This document shows, piece by piece, positions 34,635-43,246 of a stretch of 64,000 nt of DNA (positions are counted from its first letter, which is position 1; every line of letters starts with the position of its first letter). The DNA is from Parvibaculum sp046297875 (GTDB lineage Bacteria; Pseudomonadota; Alphaproteobacteria; Parvibaculales; Parvibaculaceae). Where the stretch lies: contig NZ_JBKBHD010000001.1 in assembly GCF_046297875.1 (NCBI RefSeq), positions 186,001 through 250,000 on the forward strand, in the 5' to 3' direction. A program made the position numbers and the translations under genes. Below the pieces are notes generated by a model that saw nothing but the letters and a program-made list of their open reading frames with translations, did not search any database and was not told the origin of the DNA.

Positions 34635-37600
34635 GTGAAGTTCAACCGCCTCCGCCTTTCCGGCTTCAAATCCTTCGTCGACCCGACCGATCTCATCATC
34701 GAGCCGGGCCTTACGGGCGTTGTTGGGCCGAATGGCTGCGGCAAGTCGAACCTGCTTGAAGCCATGCGCTGGGTGATGGGCGAAAACTCGTTCAAGAACA
34801 TGCGCGGCTCGGGCATGGAAGACGTGATCTTCGCCGGTACGACGGGACGGCCTGCGCGCAATCATGCCGAAGTCGTGCTTTATATCGACAATTCGGACCG
34901 TTCTGCGCCTGCTGCCTATAACGAGTTCGACATGATCGAGGTATCGCGCAAGATCGAGCGCGATCAGGGCTCGACCTATCGCATCAACGGGCGCGAAGTG
35001 CGCGCACGCGACGTACAGCTTCTCTTCGCCGATGCCTCGACCGGCGCGCATTCGCCCGCCCTTGTGCGGCAGGGACAGATTGCCCAGCTCATCTCCTCGA
35101 AGCCGATCAACCGCCGCCGCATTCTCGAAGAAGCGGCGGGCATTACCGGTCTTTATACCCGCCGCCACGAGGCTGAACTCCGCCTCAAGGCCGCGGAAAC
35201 GAACCTGACGCGCCTCGACGACGTCGTAGCGCAGGTCGAATCCCAGCTTGCGAGCCTGAAGCGTCAGGCGCGACAGGCCGTGCGCTACCGGAACCTTTCG
35301 GGCCAGATCCGCGAGACTGAGGCGATCCTCCTTCATCTGCGCTGGGAACATGCCGTTGGCACACTGAAGCAGTCGGAAGAAAAACTCGCCGAGACCGACC
35401 AGCGCGTGACGGAACTGACGCGCGAAGCCGCCGCCGCAACGACGATCGAGGCGGAAGCCGCAGACCGTCTGCCGCCGCTCCGCGAAAAGGAAGCGGAAGA
35501 AGCTGCGCGCCTCCACCGCCTCACGGTCGAGCGCGAAAACCTCGATGCCGAGGAAGCGCGCGCGAAGGAACAGGCGACGCGGCTCACCGCACGGCTCGAC
35601 CAGATCGGCCAGGACCTCGCGCGCGAGCGGCATCTGATCGAGGACACGCAGGGCGCGATGGCGCGTCTCGATACGGAAGCCGGGGAACTGCGCGCGGCCG
35701 AAGAAGGCCAGGCGCAGGCCCAGCAGAAGGCAGAGACCCGCGTCGAGGAAACACGCGTCACACTGGAAGCGGCCGAAAGCGAACTCGACCGCATCAATCA
35801 GGAAATCGCTGCGCTCAATGCGGAGCGCACGAGCCTTGTGCGCAGCGTCGAGCAGGGCCGCCAGCGGATCGAAAAACTGGAGCGGCAGCTCGCCGAAATC
35901 GCGCGCGAACGCGAAACCCTGTCGGACGCAGAAGAAAAGAAGGCGCAGATCGCGCTGCAATCGGCCGAGCTCGATGAGGCGGCGGCGCACGTTGCCGAAG
36001 CCGAGCGGCTTGCGCTCGAAGCGGAAGAAGCGCGGCGCAAGGCGCAAGACGATGAGAAAGTCTCGCGCGAACCGATGCAGGCGGCAGAGCGCGCCGCGGG
36101 CGACCTTGCCGCCGAAGCGAAGACCTTAGCCGACCTTCTCGCCGTCGGCGAGAGCGATCTCTGGCCACCGGTGATCGACGCGATCACTGTCGAGCATGGC
36201 TATGAAACGGCGCTTGGCGCCGCGCTTGGCGACGATCTTGCCGTGCCGGAAGATCAGGCTGCGCCCATCCACTGGGGAACGCTTGCGCCTTTCGACTCAG
36301 CGCCTGCCCTTCCCGACGGCGCAACGCCGCTTTCCTATTTCGTGAAGGCACCCGCCTCGCTTGCGCGGCGCCTGTCGCAGATCGGCATTGTGGTGTCGGT
36401 GGAAGAAGGCCGGCGCCTGCAGACGCAGCTCATGCCCGGCCAGCGCCTCGTCACGCAGACGGGCGCGCTCTGGCGCTGGGACGGCTATACCGCTGCCGCC
36501 GATGCACCGACGGCGTCTGCCCGCCGCCTCGAACAGCGCAACCGCCTTGCCGATCTCGAGAAGGAACTCGCGTCAGCGCGCGCCATTGCGGCCGAAGCGC
36601 GCGGCGCATTCGATGCAGCTCGTGTTGCAGCCGAAGAGGCGATGCAGCAGGAGCAGGCCCGGCGCGCCGCTCTCCGCGAGGCGCAGGTTGCACAGAACCG
36701 CATCCGCGATGCGCTGGCCGCTGCCGAGCGCGCAGCCTCCGCGCAGCTTTCGCGGCTTGCCGCCCTCGCCGAATCCGGCGAGCGGCTTTCGGGCGACAAG
36801 GTGGAAGCGTCGCGCGCGCTGGAGGAGGCCGAAATTGCGCTGCAGAACCTGAAGCCCGACGAGGAGCCCCGCGCAAAGGCTGCCGAACTCCGCGACCGCG
36901 TGGCCGCGCTCCGTCTCGAGCTGTCGGAAGCCCGCGCCGAGCATGAGGGGCTGCGCCGCGAGGCCGAGCAGCGCACCAGGCGTCTCTCCGCCATCGCGCA
37001 GGAGCGCGATGCTTGGCAGCTTCGCGCCACCAATGCCGAACGCCAGATCGGTACGCTGGATGAACGCAAGGCGGAAGCCGAGACCGAACTCAGGGCGCTT
37101 GAAGGCGTGCCTGCAGCAATCGAGGAAAAGCGCCGGGCGCTTCTGACGCTGATTTCGGAAGCGGAAACGGCGCGCGGTCAGGCGGCGGACGATCTTGCCA
37201 CTGCAGAAAAGACGCTGGCGGAAGCGGTGAAACACGCAAAGGACGTGCAGCACCAGCTTGGCGATACGCGCGAGGAACGCGCGCGTATCGACGGGCTCGT
37301 CACCGGCGGGCGCGAGCGCCGCGCAGAAGCCGAGGAGCGCATCCGCGAAGTGCTCGAATGCGAACCGGAAGCGGCCCTTGCTCAGGCCAATCTCGAGGAC
37401 GGCGCGACCTTGCCCGATCTCGAACAGATCGACTCCAAGCTTGAAAGGCTCAAGCGCGAGCGCGAGAGCCTTGGCGGCGTCAATCTGCGCGCCGAGGAAG
37501 AATCGCGCGAGCTGACCGAACAGCTCGAAACCATGACAAGCGAGCGCGAAGACCTTGTCAGCGCTATCGCAAAACTGCGTCAGGGCATCGGTAGCCTCAA

Positions 37601-38096
37601 CCGCGAAGGCCGCGAGCGCATGCTCGAAGCCTTCGAGAAGGTGAATGCGAATTTCTCGCGTCTCTTCACCCATCTCTTCGGCGGCGGCGAAGCGCATCTG
37701 AAGCTCACCGAGTCCGACGATCCGCTGGAAGCCGGCCTCGAAATCATGGCGCGGCCGCCGGGCAAGCGGCTCCAGGTGATGTCGCTGCTTTCGGGCGGCG
37801 AACAGGCGCTCACCGCCATGTCGCTCATCTTCGCGGTGTTCCTCACCAACCCCTCGCCCATCTGCGTTCTGGACGAAGTGGACGCGCCGCTCGACGATTC
37901 CAACGTGGAACGCTTCTGCGACCTGATGGACGAGATGACGCGGACGACGGACACCCGTTTCCTCATCATCACCCACCACGCGCTGACAATGGCCCGCATG
38001 AACCGCCTCTATGGTGTCACGATGCAGGAACGCGGCGTCTCCACGCTGGTCTCGGTCGATCTCGACCTCGCCGAGACGATGCGCGAGGCGTCCTGA
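34635..38096 (+). CDS. smc: Chromosome segregation ATPase SMC
   Basis: A 1153-aa SMC protein for chromosome organisation with ScpA and ScpB (not in this window). The head has the Walker A GPNGCGKSN near residue 33. Two long coiled coils (about 165-500 and 660-1000) flank a hinge (about 505-640). The C-terminal head carries the signature LLSGGEQALTAMSLIFAVFL and the Walker B CVLDEVDAPLDDSNVERF. I chose the GTG at 34635 because it gives the usual MKFNRLRLSGFKSFVD start. It is followed by an intrinsic terminator. Confidence 0.96.
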   Translation: MKFNRLRLSGFKSFVDPTDLIIEPGLTGVVGPNGCGKSNLLEAMRWVMGENSFKNMRGSGMEDVIFAGTTGRPARNHAEVVLYIDNSDRSAPAAYNEFDMIEVSRKIERDQGSTYRINGREVRARDVQLLFADASTGAHSPALVRQGQIAQLISSKPINRRRILEEAAGITGLYTRRHEAELRLKAAETNLTRLDDVVAQVESQLASLKRQARQAVRYRNLSGQIRETEAILLHLRWEHAVGTLKQSEEKLAETDQRVTELTREAAAATTIEAEAADRLPPLREKEAEEAARLHRLTVERENLDAEEARAKEQATRLTARLDQIGQDLARERHLIEDTQGAMARLDTEAGELRAAEEGQAQAQQKAETRVEETRVTLEAAESELDRINQEIAALNAERTSLVRSVEQGRQRIEKLERQLAEIARERETLSDAEEKKAQIALQSAELDEAAAHVAEAERLALEAEEARRKAQDDEKVSREPMQAAERAAGDLAAEAKTLADLLAVGESDLWPPVIDAITVEHGYETALGAALGDDLAVPEDQAAPIHWGTLAPFDSAPALPDGATPLSYFVKAPASLARRLSQIGIVVSVEEGRRLQTQLMPGQRLVTQTGALWRWDGYTAAADAPTASARRLEQRNRLADLEKELASARAIAAEARGAFDAARVAAEEAMQQEQARRAALREAQVAQNRIRDALAAAERAASAQLSRLAALAESGERLSGDKVEASRALEEAEIALQNLKPDEEPRAKAAELRDRVAALRLELSEARAEHEGLRREAEQRTRRLSAIAQERDAWQLRATNAERQIGTLDERKAEAETELRALEGVPAAIEEKRRALLTLISEAETARGQAADDLATAEKTLAEAVKHAKDVQHQLGDTREERARIDGLVTGGRERRAEAEERIREVLECEPEAALAQANLEDGATLPDLEQIDSKLERLKRERESLGGVNLRAEEESRELTEQLETMTSEREDLVSAIAKLRQGIGSLNREGRERMLEAFEKVNANFSRLFTHLFGGGEAHLKLTESDDPLEAGLEIMARPPGKRLQVMSLLSGGEQALTAMSLIFAVFLTNPSPICVLDEVDAPLDDSNVERFCDLMDEMTRTTDTRFLIITHHALTMARMNRLYGVTMQERGVSTLVSVDLDLAETMREAS

Positions 38097-38125
38097 CGGC
38101 CCCGTAGCACAAGCTTACGCAAGGG

Positions 38126-38154
38126 AAAGGCCTCCGCTTCCGGGGGCCTTTTTC
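38126..38154 (+). terminator. Intrinsic terminator after smc
   Basis: GGCCTCCG and CGGGGGCC pair (one G-T pair) around the loop CTTC, and the stem is followed by a run of five T (38149-38153). It lies about 30 bases after the smc stop and should end the dsbA-smc transcript. Confidence 0.85.
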
Positions 38155-38275
38155 ATGCCCTCGGGAGAGCACAAAAGAGACTCGCGTGCCGCCATTGGCG
38201 AGGCCGAATGACGCATGCGCGAAAGGCGTCTGAAATCGCATTCATATCAATGACTTAAACCCCCTCCAGCGGTCC

Positions 38276-38304
38276 TTGACAGCGTATGACCCTGACAGTA
38301 GGGT
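38276..38304 (+). promoter_or_regulatory. Sigma70-like promoter of the atp F0 operon
   Basis: TTGACA at 38276-38281 matches the -35 consensus exactly. After a 17-base spacer, TAGGGT at 38299-38304 is a fair -10. The expected start is near 38311, leaving a leader of about 55 bases to atpI. It lies between the smc terminator and atpI. Confidence 0.65.
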
Positions 38305-38365
38305 GCGCGCGGCTTCGGTCCGGAGCGGGGCTCCGAAAGGGCATTTCTGACGGCGGGGCTTCGCT

Positions 38366-38791
38366 TTGAAACGGAACGAAGACTCCGGCTCTCCCACGGA
38401 TGGCGAGAAGGCCGCCCAGAAGAGAGAACTCGATCTCCTGGAGGCCCGTATCGCGGCCGCGCGCAAGACGCGAGGCGACGAGCCGACGGGCGGAACGAGG
38501 CCGGCGCCGACAGGCAAGATGTCCGATATGGGCGTTGCCATGAGGCTCTCCTCGGAACTCGTGGCCGGGGTGCTGCTCGGAGCCGGCATCGGTTGGTTCC
38601 TGGACTGGCTAGTCGGCACGTTGCCGATCTTCCTGGTGATCTTCACCGGGCTTGGAACGGTGGCTGGCGTAAAGAACGTGCTTCGCTCGACGCAGGCGAT
38701 GAATGCGACGGCGGCGAAGACGACAACGGAATCATCCGGGCAAGCGCCCGGCGACGCAACGGCCGGACGAAAACCCGGCGATACGAACTGA
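38366..38791 (+). CDS. atpI: ATP synthase protein I (AtpI family)
   Basis: A 141-aa protein with a charged N-terminal half, two predicted transmembrane helices (about residues 60-80 and 84-106: ELVAGVLLGAGIGWFLDWLVG, then LPIFLVIFTGLGTVAGV) and a polar tail. AtpI-family proteins help assemble the c-ring or transport cations, and open the F0 operon in alphaproteobacteria. The start appears to be TTG at 38366, with GGGG upstream; a later ATG would cut off the conserved charged part. Confidence 0.85.
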   Translation: MKRNEDSGSPTDGEKAAQKRELDLLEARIAAARKTRGDEPTGGTRPAPTGKMSDMGVAMRLSSELVAGVLLGAGIGWFLDWLVGTLPIFLVIFTGLGTVAGVKNVLRSTQAMNATAAKTTTESSGQAPGDATAGRKPGDTN

Positions 38792-38806
38792 GGCTGAGGC
38801 AATACC

Positions 38807-39586
38807 GTGGCAACAGGCGCCGAACAAGCTGGCGGTTTTCCCGTCGATCCCCTGCACCAATTCGTTGTGCAGAAATACATCCCCCTCAATATTGGCGGCC
38901 TCGATGCCTCCTTTACCAATGCCAGCCTCTGGATGGTGCTGACGGTCGTCGTCATTACCCTGTTCACAACGCTCGGTATGGGCAAAGGCTCGATGGTGCC
39001 GGGGCGGATGCAGTCGGTGGTCGAGGGCTTCTACACCTTCCTCGCCGACATGGTGCGCGACAATGCCGGCCATGATGCGATGCGCTTCTTCCCCTTCATC
39101 TTCTCGCTCTTCATGTTCATCTTTTTCGCGAACATGCTGGGCATGATCCCCATCGCCTTCACGGTGACGAGCCATATCGTCGTCACCTTCGTACTCGCGA
39201 TCACGGTTTTCATCGGCGTGACGCTGACCGGCTTCGTCCTGCACGGTCCGCGCTTCCTCAAGGTCTTCGTGCCGAGCGGCGTTCCCATCGCGCTTCTGCC
39301 GCTCGTCGTCGCAATCGAGGTGATCTCCTATTTCTCCCGTCCCATCAGCCACTCGGTCCGTCTCTTCGCCAACATGCTGGCGGGCCACATCATGCTGAAG
39401 GTGTTTGCGGGTTTCGTTCTGACCTTCATGGCAATGGGCGCGGTCGGCTTTGTCGGCATGATCCTGCCGCTCTTCATGATTGTCGCTCTGACGGCGCTCG
39501 AGTTCCTCGTCGCCGCCCTGCAAGCCTATGTCTTCACCATTCTGACCTGCATGTACCTTCACGACGCATTGCATCCGGGCCACTAA
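38807..39586 (+). CDS. atpB: F0F1 ATP synthase subunit a
   Basis: A 259-aa integral membrane subunit with several hydrophobic helices. The key Arg for proton transfer is in RPISHSVRLFANMLAGHIML. It forms the proton half-channels beside the c-ring. The start is GTG at 38807, 15 bases after atpI. The F1 genes are not in this window, as expected for alphaproteobacteria, where F0 and F1 form separate operons. Confidence 0.96.
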   Translation: MATGAEQAGGFPVDPLHQFVVQKYIPLNIGGLDASFTNASLWMVLTVVVITLFTTLGMGKGSMVPGRMQSVVEGFYTFLADMVRDNAGHDAMRFFPFIFSLFMFIFFANMLGMIPIAFTVTSHIVVTFVLAITVFIGVTLTGFVLHGPRFLKVFVPSGVPIALLPLVVAIEVISYFSRPISHSVRLFANMLAGHIMLKVFAGFVLTFMAMGAVGFVGMILPLFMIVALTALEFLVAALQAYVFTILTCMYLHDALHPGH

Positions 39587-39681
39587 GGCACGGGCGCGGG
39601 GCGCCAAGTTAAACAACGAAATGGTTGCGGCTCCTTGGCCGTTCCCTAACCTTCCAAACGTCCTAACAGGAGCACCTGATC

Positions 39682-39906
39682 ATGGAAGCAGAAGCAGCAA
39701 AGTTCATCGGCGCCGGTATCGCCTGTCTCGGCATGGGTGGCGCAGCCATCGGCGTGGGCAACATCTTCGGCAACTACCTCGCCGGCGCCCTCCGCAACCC
39801 CTCGGCCGCCGACGGCCAGTTCGCCCGTCTCATCTTCGGCTTCGCCGTGACGGAAGCGCTCGGCATCTTCTCGCTGCTCGTTGCGCTGATCCTGCTCTTC
39901 GTCTGA
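39682..39906 (+). CDS. atpE: F0F1 ATP synthase subunit c
   Basis: A 74-aa hairpin of two helices that forms the rotor ring. The first helix is Gly/Ala-rich (IGAGIACLGMGGAAIGVGN), the polar loop is RNPSAADGQ, and the second helix holds the proton-binding Glu58 (FGFAVTEALGIFSLLV). An AACAGGAG ribosome site precedes the ATG at good spacing, fitting its high copy number. The ligands typical of Na+ specificity are not evident. Confidence 0.96.
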   Translation: MEAEAAKFIGAGIACLGMGGAAIGVGNIFGNYLAGALRNPSAADGQFARLIFGFAVTEALGIFSLLVALILLFV

Positions 39907-39982
39907 TTGATCGCGGTTCGGCCGGCCGGCTGTTCCTTCAGGGGCAGCCGGCGGCAGGCCGCCTGACCGACCGGAGTTTCCA

Positions 39983-40546
39983 ATGATCGACGAAGCAGTG
40001 GCTCAGGAAGCGGGTGGAGAACTCGTCGCCGGAACGGAAGTTCCGGCCGATGCGCATTCCAGCAGCTTCCCGCCTTTCGACTCCTCGTCCTTCGAGTCCC
40101 AGATCGTCTGGCTGGTTCTGAGCTTTGTCGCTCTCTACCTGCTGATGTCCCGTGTGGCGCTGCCCCGCATCGCCACGGTGCTCGAGGAACGCCGCGACCG
40201 TATCGCGGACGATCTCGACCAGGCCGCCCAGTACAAGCGGCAGACGGAAGAGGCGATCGAGGCCTATGAGACCGCGCTTGCCGAAGCCCGCGCCAAGGCG
40301 CAGGGCATCGCGCAGGAAACGCGGGACCGCCTGCAGGAAGAGACGGAGCGCCAGCGCGTTTCCATCGAAGCCCGCCTCGCGGAAAAGATTGCGGATGCGG
40401 AGAAGCAGATTGCGGCGACGCGCGATGCGGCCCTGCAGAATGTCCGCGCCGTTGCCGTCGATGTGGCGGACACGATCGTTACCCGGCTTCTCGGGGAATC
40501 CGACCGCAGCGCTGCCGAACGCGCCGTCGATCGCGAACTGGCCTGA
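39983..40546 (+). CDS. atpF': F0F1 ATP synthase subunit b'
   Basis: A 187-aa peripheral stalk subunit with a polar N-terminus of about 35 residues, one membrane helix (about 37-57, IVWLVLSFVALYLLMSRVALP) and a long charged helix that would pair with subunit b. Photosynthetic bacteria and many alphaproteobacteria have this b/b' pair instead of two identical b chains. It is followed by atpF after 17 bases. Confidence 0.93.
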   Translation: MIDEAVAQEAGGELVAGTEVPADAHSSSFPPFDSSSFESQIVWLVLSFVALYLLMSRVALPRIATVLEERRDRIADDLDQAAQYKRQTEEAIEAYETALAEARAKAQGIAQETRDRLQEETERQRVSIEARLAEKIADAEKQIAATRDAALQNVRAVAVDVADTIVTRLLGESDRSAAERAVDRELA

Positions 40547-40563
40547 GCCAAGGAGAAAGACAC

Positions 40564-41049
40564 ATGTTCGCGTCTGCTGAGTTCTGGATCTTTCTTTGCC
40601 TCGTCGCCTTTTTCGGCATCCTTGGCTATTTCAAGGTCCACCGCACCGTGGCGTCCTCGCTCGACAAGCGCGCGGCCGACATTGCGGCGGAACTCGATGA
40701 AGCACGCCGGCTCCGCGAAGAAGCGCAGCAGCTGCTCGCCTCCTACCAGCGCAAGCAGCGCGAAGCGATGAGGGAAGCCGAGGACATCGTCGCCCAGGCG
40801 AAGACCGAGGCCGAAAATCTTGCGAAGGAAACCCGCGCCAATATGGAAGCGCAGGTCGAGCGCCGCACGAAGATCGCCCAGGACAAGATCGCCCAGGCGG
40901 AAGCCCAGGCGGTTGCCGATGTCCGTTCGGTTGCCGCCGATGTGGCCATCGGCGCGGCGCAGCGCGTCATCGCCGAAAAGGTCGATGCCGGAGCCGACGC
41001 GAAGCTGATCGAGAAGTCGATTTCCGATCTCGCGACGAAGCTCCACTAA
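40564..41049 (+). CDS. atpF: F0F1 ATP synthase subunit b
   Basis: A 161-aa stalk subunit: a short N-terminal membrane helix (about residues 5-22, EFWIFLCLVAFFGILGYF) and a long charged coiled-coil helix. It forms a heterodimer with b' and links F0 to F1 through delta. AGGAGAAAG precedes the ATG. It is the last gene of the F0 operon and is followed by a strong terminator. Confidence 0.94.
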   Translation: MFASAEFWIFLCLVAFFGILGYFKVHRTVASSLDKRAADIAAELDEARRLREEAQQLLASYQRKQREAMREAEDIVAQAKTEAENLAKETRANMEAQVERRTKIAQDKIAQAEAQAVADVRSVAADVAIGAAQRVIAEKVDAGADAKLIEKSISDLATKLH

Positions 41050-41067
41050 GGGCAACGCTCCGCAAAG

Positions 41068-41100
41068 AACCCGCCCGGCGAAAGCCAGGGCGGGTTTTTT
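41068..41100 (+). terminator. Intrinsic terminator of the atp F0 operon
   Basis: AACCCGCCC (41068-41076) and GGGCGGGTT (41088-41096) form a 9-bp perfect stem with an 11-base loop, and six T follow at 41095-41100. It begins 18 bases after atpF. On the minus strand it also lies just after the nucleotidyltransferase-like gene and could serve both sides, with AAs on that side giving a T run of only two. Confidence 0.93.
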
Positions 41101-41108
41101 GTTGCCCC

Positions 41109-41663
41109 TCAGGCCGGGATCACCGTCAGCTCCGGCCAAATCGCCTTCCAGCGTCCGGCCTTTTCCGCATAACGTGCGGCGCTGAAATTCGCTGCCCGGT
41201 TCGGGCGGATGGTCATGGTCTCTATGTCGCCAAAGCCGTGTGGTGCGTAGACGCGGCCATTGGGCGCGATCCCCACCATGCAGGCCGGTGCAAGAAAGCG
41301 GTCGATGCCCTCGCAGGATGAGCGGAGCAGCGGATAGTCCGTGCCGAATTTCGTCTCATACCAGAGATGGACGCGGGCCTGATTGCGCAGCTCCACTTCA
41401 AGGCCGAGCGGCGCGAAGAGGCTGCGTGCCTGCGCAATCGCACAGTCCTCCGCCTCGAAACTCGTATCCGCATCGAAATAGAATACGTCGTAATCCTTGA
41501 TGCCATAGCCGGGGCCGCGGCCCGTGAGCCCGTTCCAGACGGACTGAAAGAGCGAGCCCGAAACGAGCCAGCAATCCCCAAGGCCGAGTTCGGGCAGGCG
41601 CGCGAGGATCGCGCGGTTCCTCTCATTGGCGAGCGCCAGAGAGAGGAACCGCGCCTCGTCCAT
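41109..41663 (-). CDS. Nucleotidyltransferase-like protein (DUF925/COG3575)
   Basis: A 184-aa protein of a family with a nucleotidyltransferase fold: GSLFQSVWNGLTG and YGIKDYDVFYFDAD carry the GS and DxD pattern of such enzymes, and RNQARVHLWYETKFG follows. The nucleotide and acceptor are unknown. Its ATG shares a base with the stop of gcvPB (TAATG), so it is translated together with the glycine cleavage genes although no link to glycine is known to me. Confidence 0.8.
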   Translation of the reverse strand: MDEARFLSLALANERNRAILARLPELGLGDCWLVSGSLFQSVWNGLTGRGPGYGIKDYDVFYFDADTSFEAEDCAIAQARSLFAPLGLEVELRNQARVHLWYETKFGTDYPLLRSSCEGIDRFLAPACMVGIAPNGRVYAPHGFGDIETMTIRPNRAANFSAARYAEKAGRWKAIWPELTVIPA

Positions 41664-43246
41664 TACTCCGCGGCCTGTGCCGGCGAGGGCGGCGCCCAGC
41701 GCAGCACCGGCTTGCGGGCGGCGGCCGTCTCGTCGAGACGGCGGCGCGGCGACATATAGGGCGCGCCGGTGAAGCGGGCCTTGTCGTTCGATTTCGCCGC
41801 GCGGGCGAGATCCTTCAGCGTCGCGATGAAGAGATCGACCGATTGCTTCGATTCCGTTTCCGTCGGCTCGATGAGCAGCGCGCCGTGGACAACCAGCGGG
41901 AAATACATGGTCATCGGGTGGTAGCCCTCGTCGATCATCGCCTTGGCGAAGTCGAGCGTCTCGACGCCCGTGCCCTTCAGGAAGCGGTCGTCGAACAGCG
42001 CCTCATGCATGCAGGGGCCCTCGAAGGACGGCGTAAGGTCGTCCTTCAGCGAGGCCAGCACGTAGTTCGCATTGAGTACGGCATCTTCCGCCACCTGGCG
42101 CAGGCCGTCCGAGCCGTGACTCAGCATGTAGGAGAGCGCGCGGGTGAACATGCCCATCTGGCCGTGGAAAGCGGTCATGCGGCCAAAGGGCGAGGTGCCG
42201 TCCGCTTCCGCATCGGCTTCCGATTCGACGAGACGGAAGCTGCCATCCTTTTCCTTCACCACATAAGGCAGCGGCGCGAAAGGCGCGAGTGCCTCTGAGA
42301 AGACCACCGGGCCTGAGCCCGGTCCACCGCCGCCATGCGGCGTCGAGAAGGTCTTGTGGAGATTGATATGCATGGCATCGATGCCGAGATCGCCCGGCCG
42401 CACACGGCCGACGATTGCATTGAAGTTTGCGCCGTCGCAGTAGAAATAGGCGCCCACTTCATGCACTGCCTTGGCGATTTCCACGATGTCGCGCTCGAAA
42501 AGGCCGCAGGTATTCGGATTGGTCAGCATGATCGCCGCCACATCCGGCCCGAGCTTCGCCTTGAAGGCTTCGAGATCGACGCGGCCTTCGGCATTGGCCG
42601 GGATCGCATCCACCTTGTAGCCAAGAAGCGCAGCGGTTGCCGGGTTCGTGCCATGAGCCGATTCCGGCACCAGCACGCGCGAGCGGCTCTCGTCTTCCCC
42701 GCGCGCAATGAGCGCCGCGCGGATCGCCATCATCCCGCAAAGTTCGCCATGAGCGCCTGCCTTGGGCGAAAGCGTTACGCCCGGCATGCCGGTGAGTTCC
42801 TTCAGCCAGTGGCCAAGCTCATACATGAGTTCCAGCGCGCCCTGCACCGTCTTTTGCGGCTGCAGCGGGTGCACGTCGCCGAAGCCCGGCAGCCGAGCCA
42901 TCTTTTCGTTAAGGCGCGGATTGTGCTTCATCGTGCAGGAGCCGAGCGGATAGAGCCCCGCATCGATCGAGTAATTCTTCGAGGAGAGCCGCACGAAGTG
43001 GCGCACCACTTCAGGCTCCGACACGCTTGGCAGGCCGATGCGGCCCTGCCGCGCCAGATTGCCGAGGCGCGATGTGTAGTCTTCCGGTTCATCGAGATCG
43101 ACGCCGCAGGCGCCCGGATTGTCGATCTCGAAGAGCAGCGCCTCTTCCAGCTCCAGCGCCTTGTTGCCTGTGAAGGTGTTGTGAGTGCCGCCATGCGCGG
43201 TATTCGCAATGGAGGTCGGGCGGCCTTGCTTGTTCATGCCAGACAT
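41663..43246 (-). CDS. gcvPB: Glycine dehydrogenase (decarboxylating) subunit 2
   Basis: A 527-aa PLP-binding half of the two-subunit P protein. YPLGSCTMKHNPRLNE, PESAHGTNPATAALLG and DAMHINLHKTFSTPHGGGG, with the PLP Lys in HKTF, are typical. I chose the ATG at 43246 (MSGMNKQG): GGGAGGTG lies just upstream, inside the end of gcvPA, and the start overlaps the gcvPA stop (TGATG). With GcvPA it decarboxylates glycine and passes the aminomethyl group to GcvH. Confidence 0.96.
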   Translation of the reverse strand: MSGMNKQGRPTSIANTAHGGTHNTFTGNKALELEEALLFEIDNPGACGVDLDEPEDYTSRLGNLARQGRIGLPSVSEPEVVRHFVRLSSKNYSIDAGLYPLGSCTMKHNPRLNEKMARLPGFGDVHPLQPQKTVQGALELMYELGHWLKELTGMPGVTLSPKAGAHGELCGMMAIRAALIARGEDESRSRVLVPESAHGTNPATAALLGYKVDAIPANAEGRVDLEAFKAKLGPDVAAIMLTNPNTCGLFERDIVEIAKAVHEVGAYFYCDGANFNAIVGRVRPGDLGIDAMHINLHKTFSTPHGGGGPGSGPVVFSEALAPFAPLPYVVKEKDGSFRLVESEADAEADGTSPFGRMTAFHGQMGMFTRALSYMLSHGSDGLRQVAEDAVLNANYVLASLKDDLTPSFEGPCMHEALFDDRFLKGTGVETLDFAKAMIDEGYHPMTMYFPLVVHGALLIEPTETESKQSVDLFIATLKDLARAAKSNDKARFTGAPYMSPRRRLDETAAARKPVLRWAPPSPAQAAE

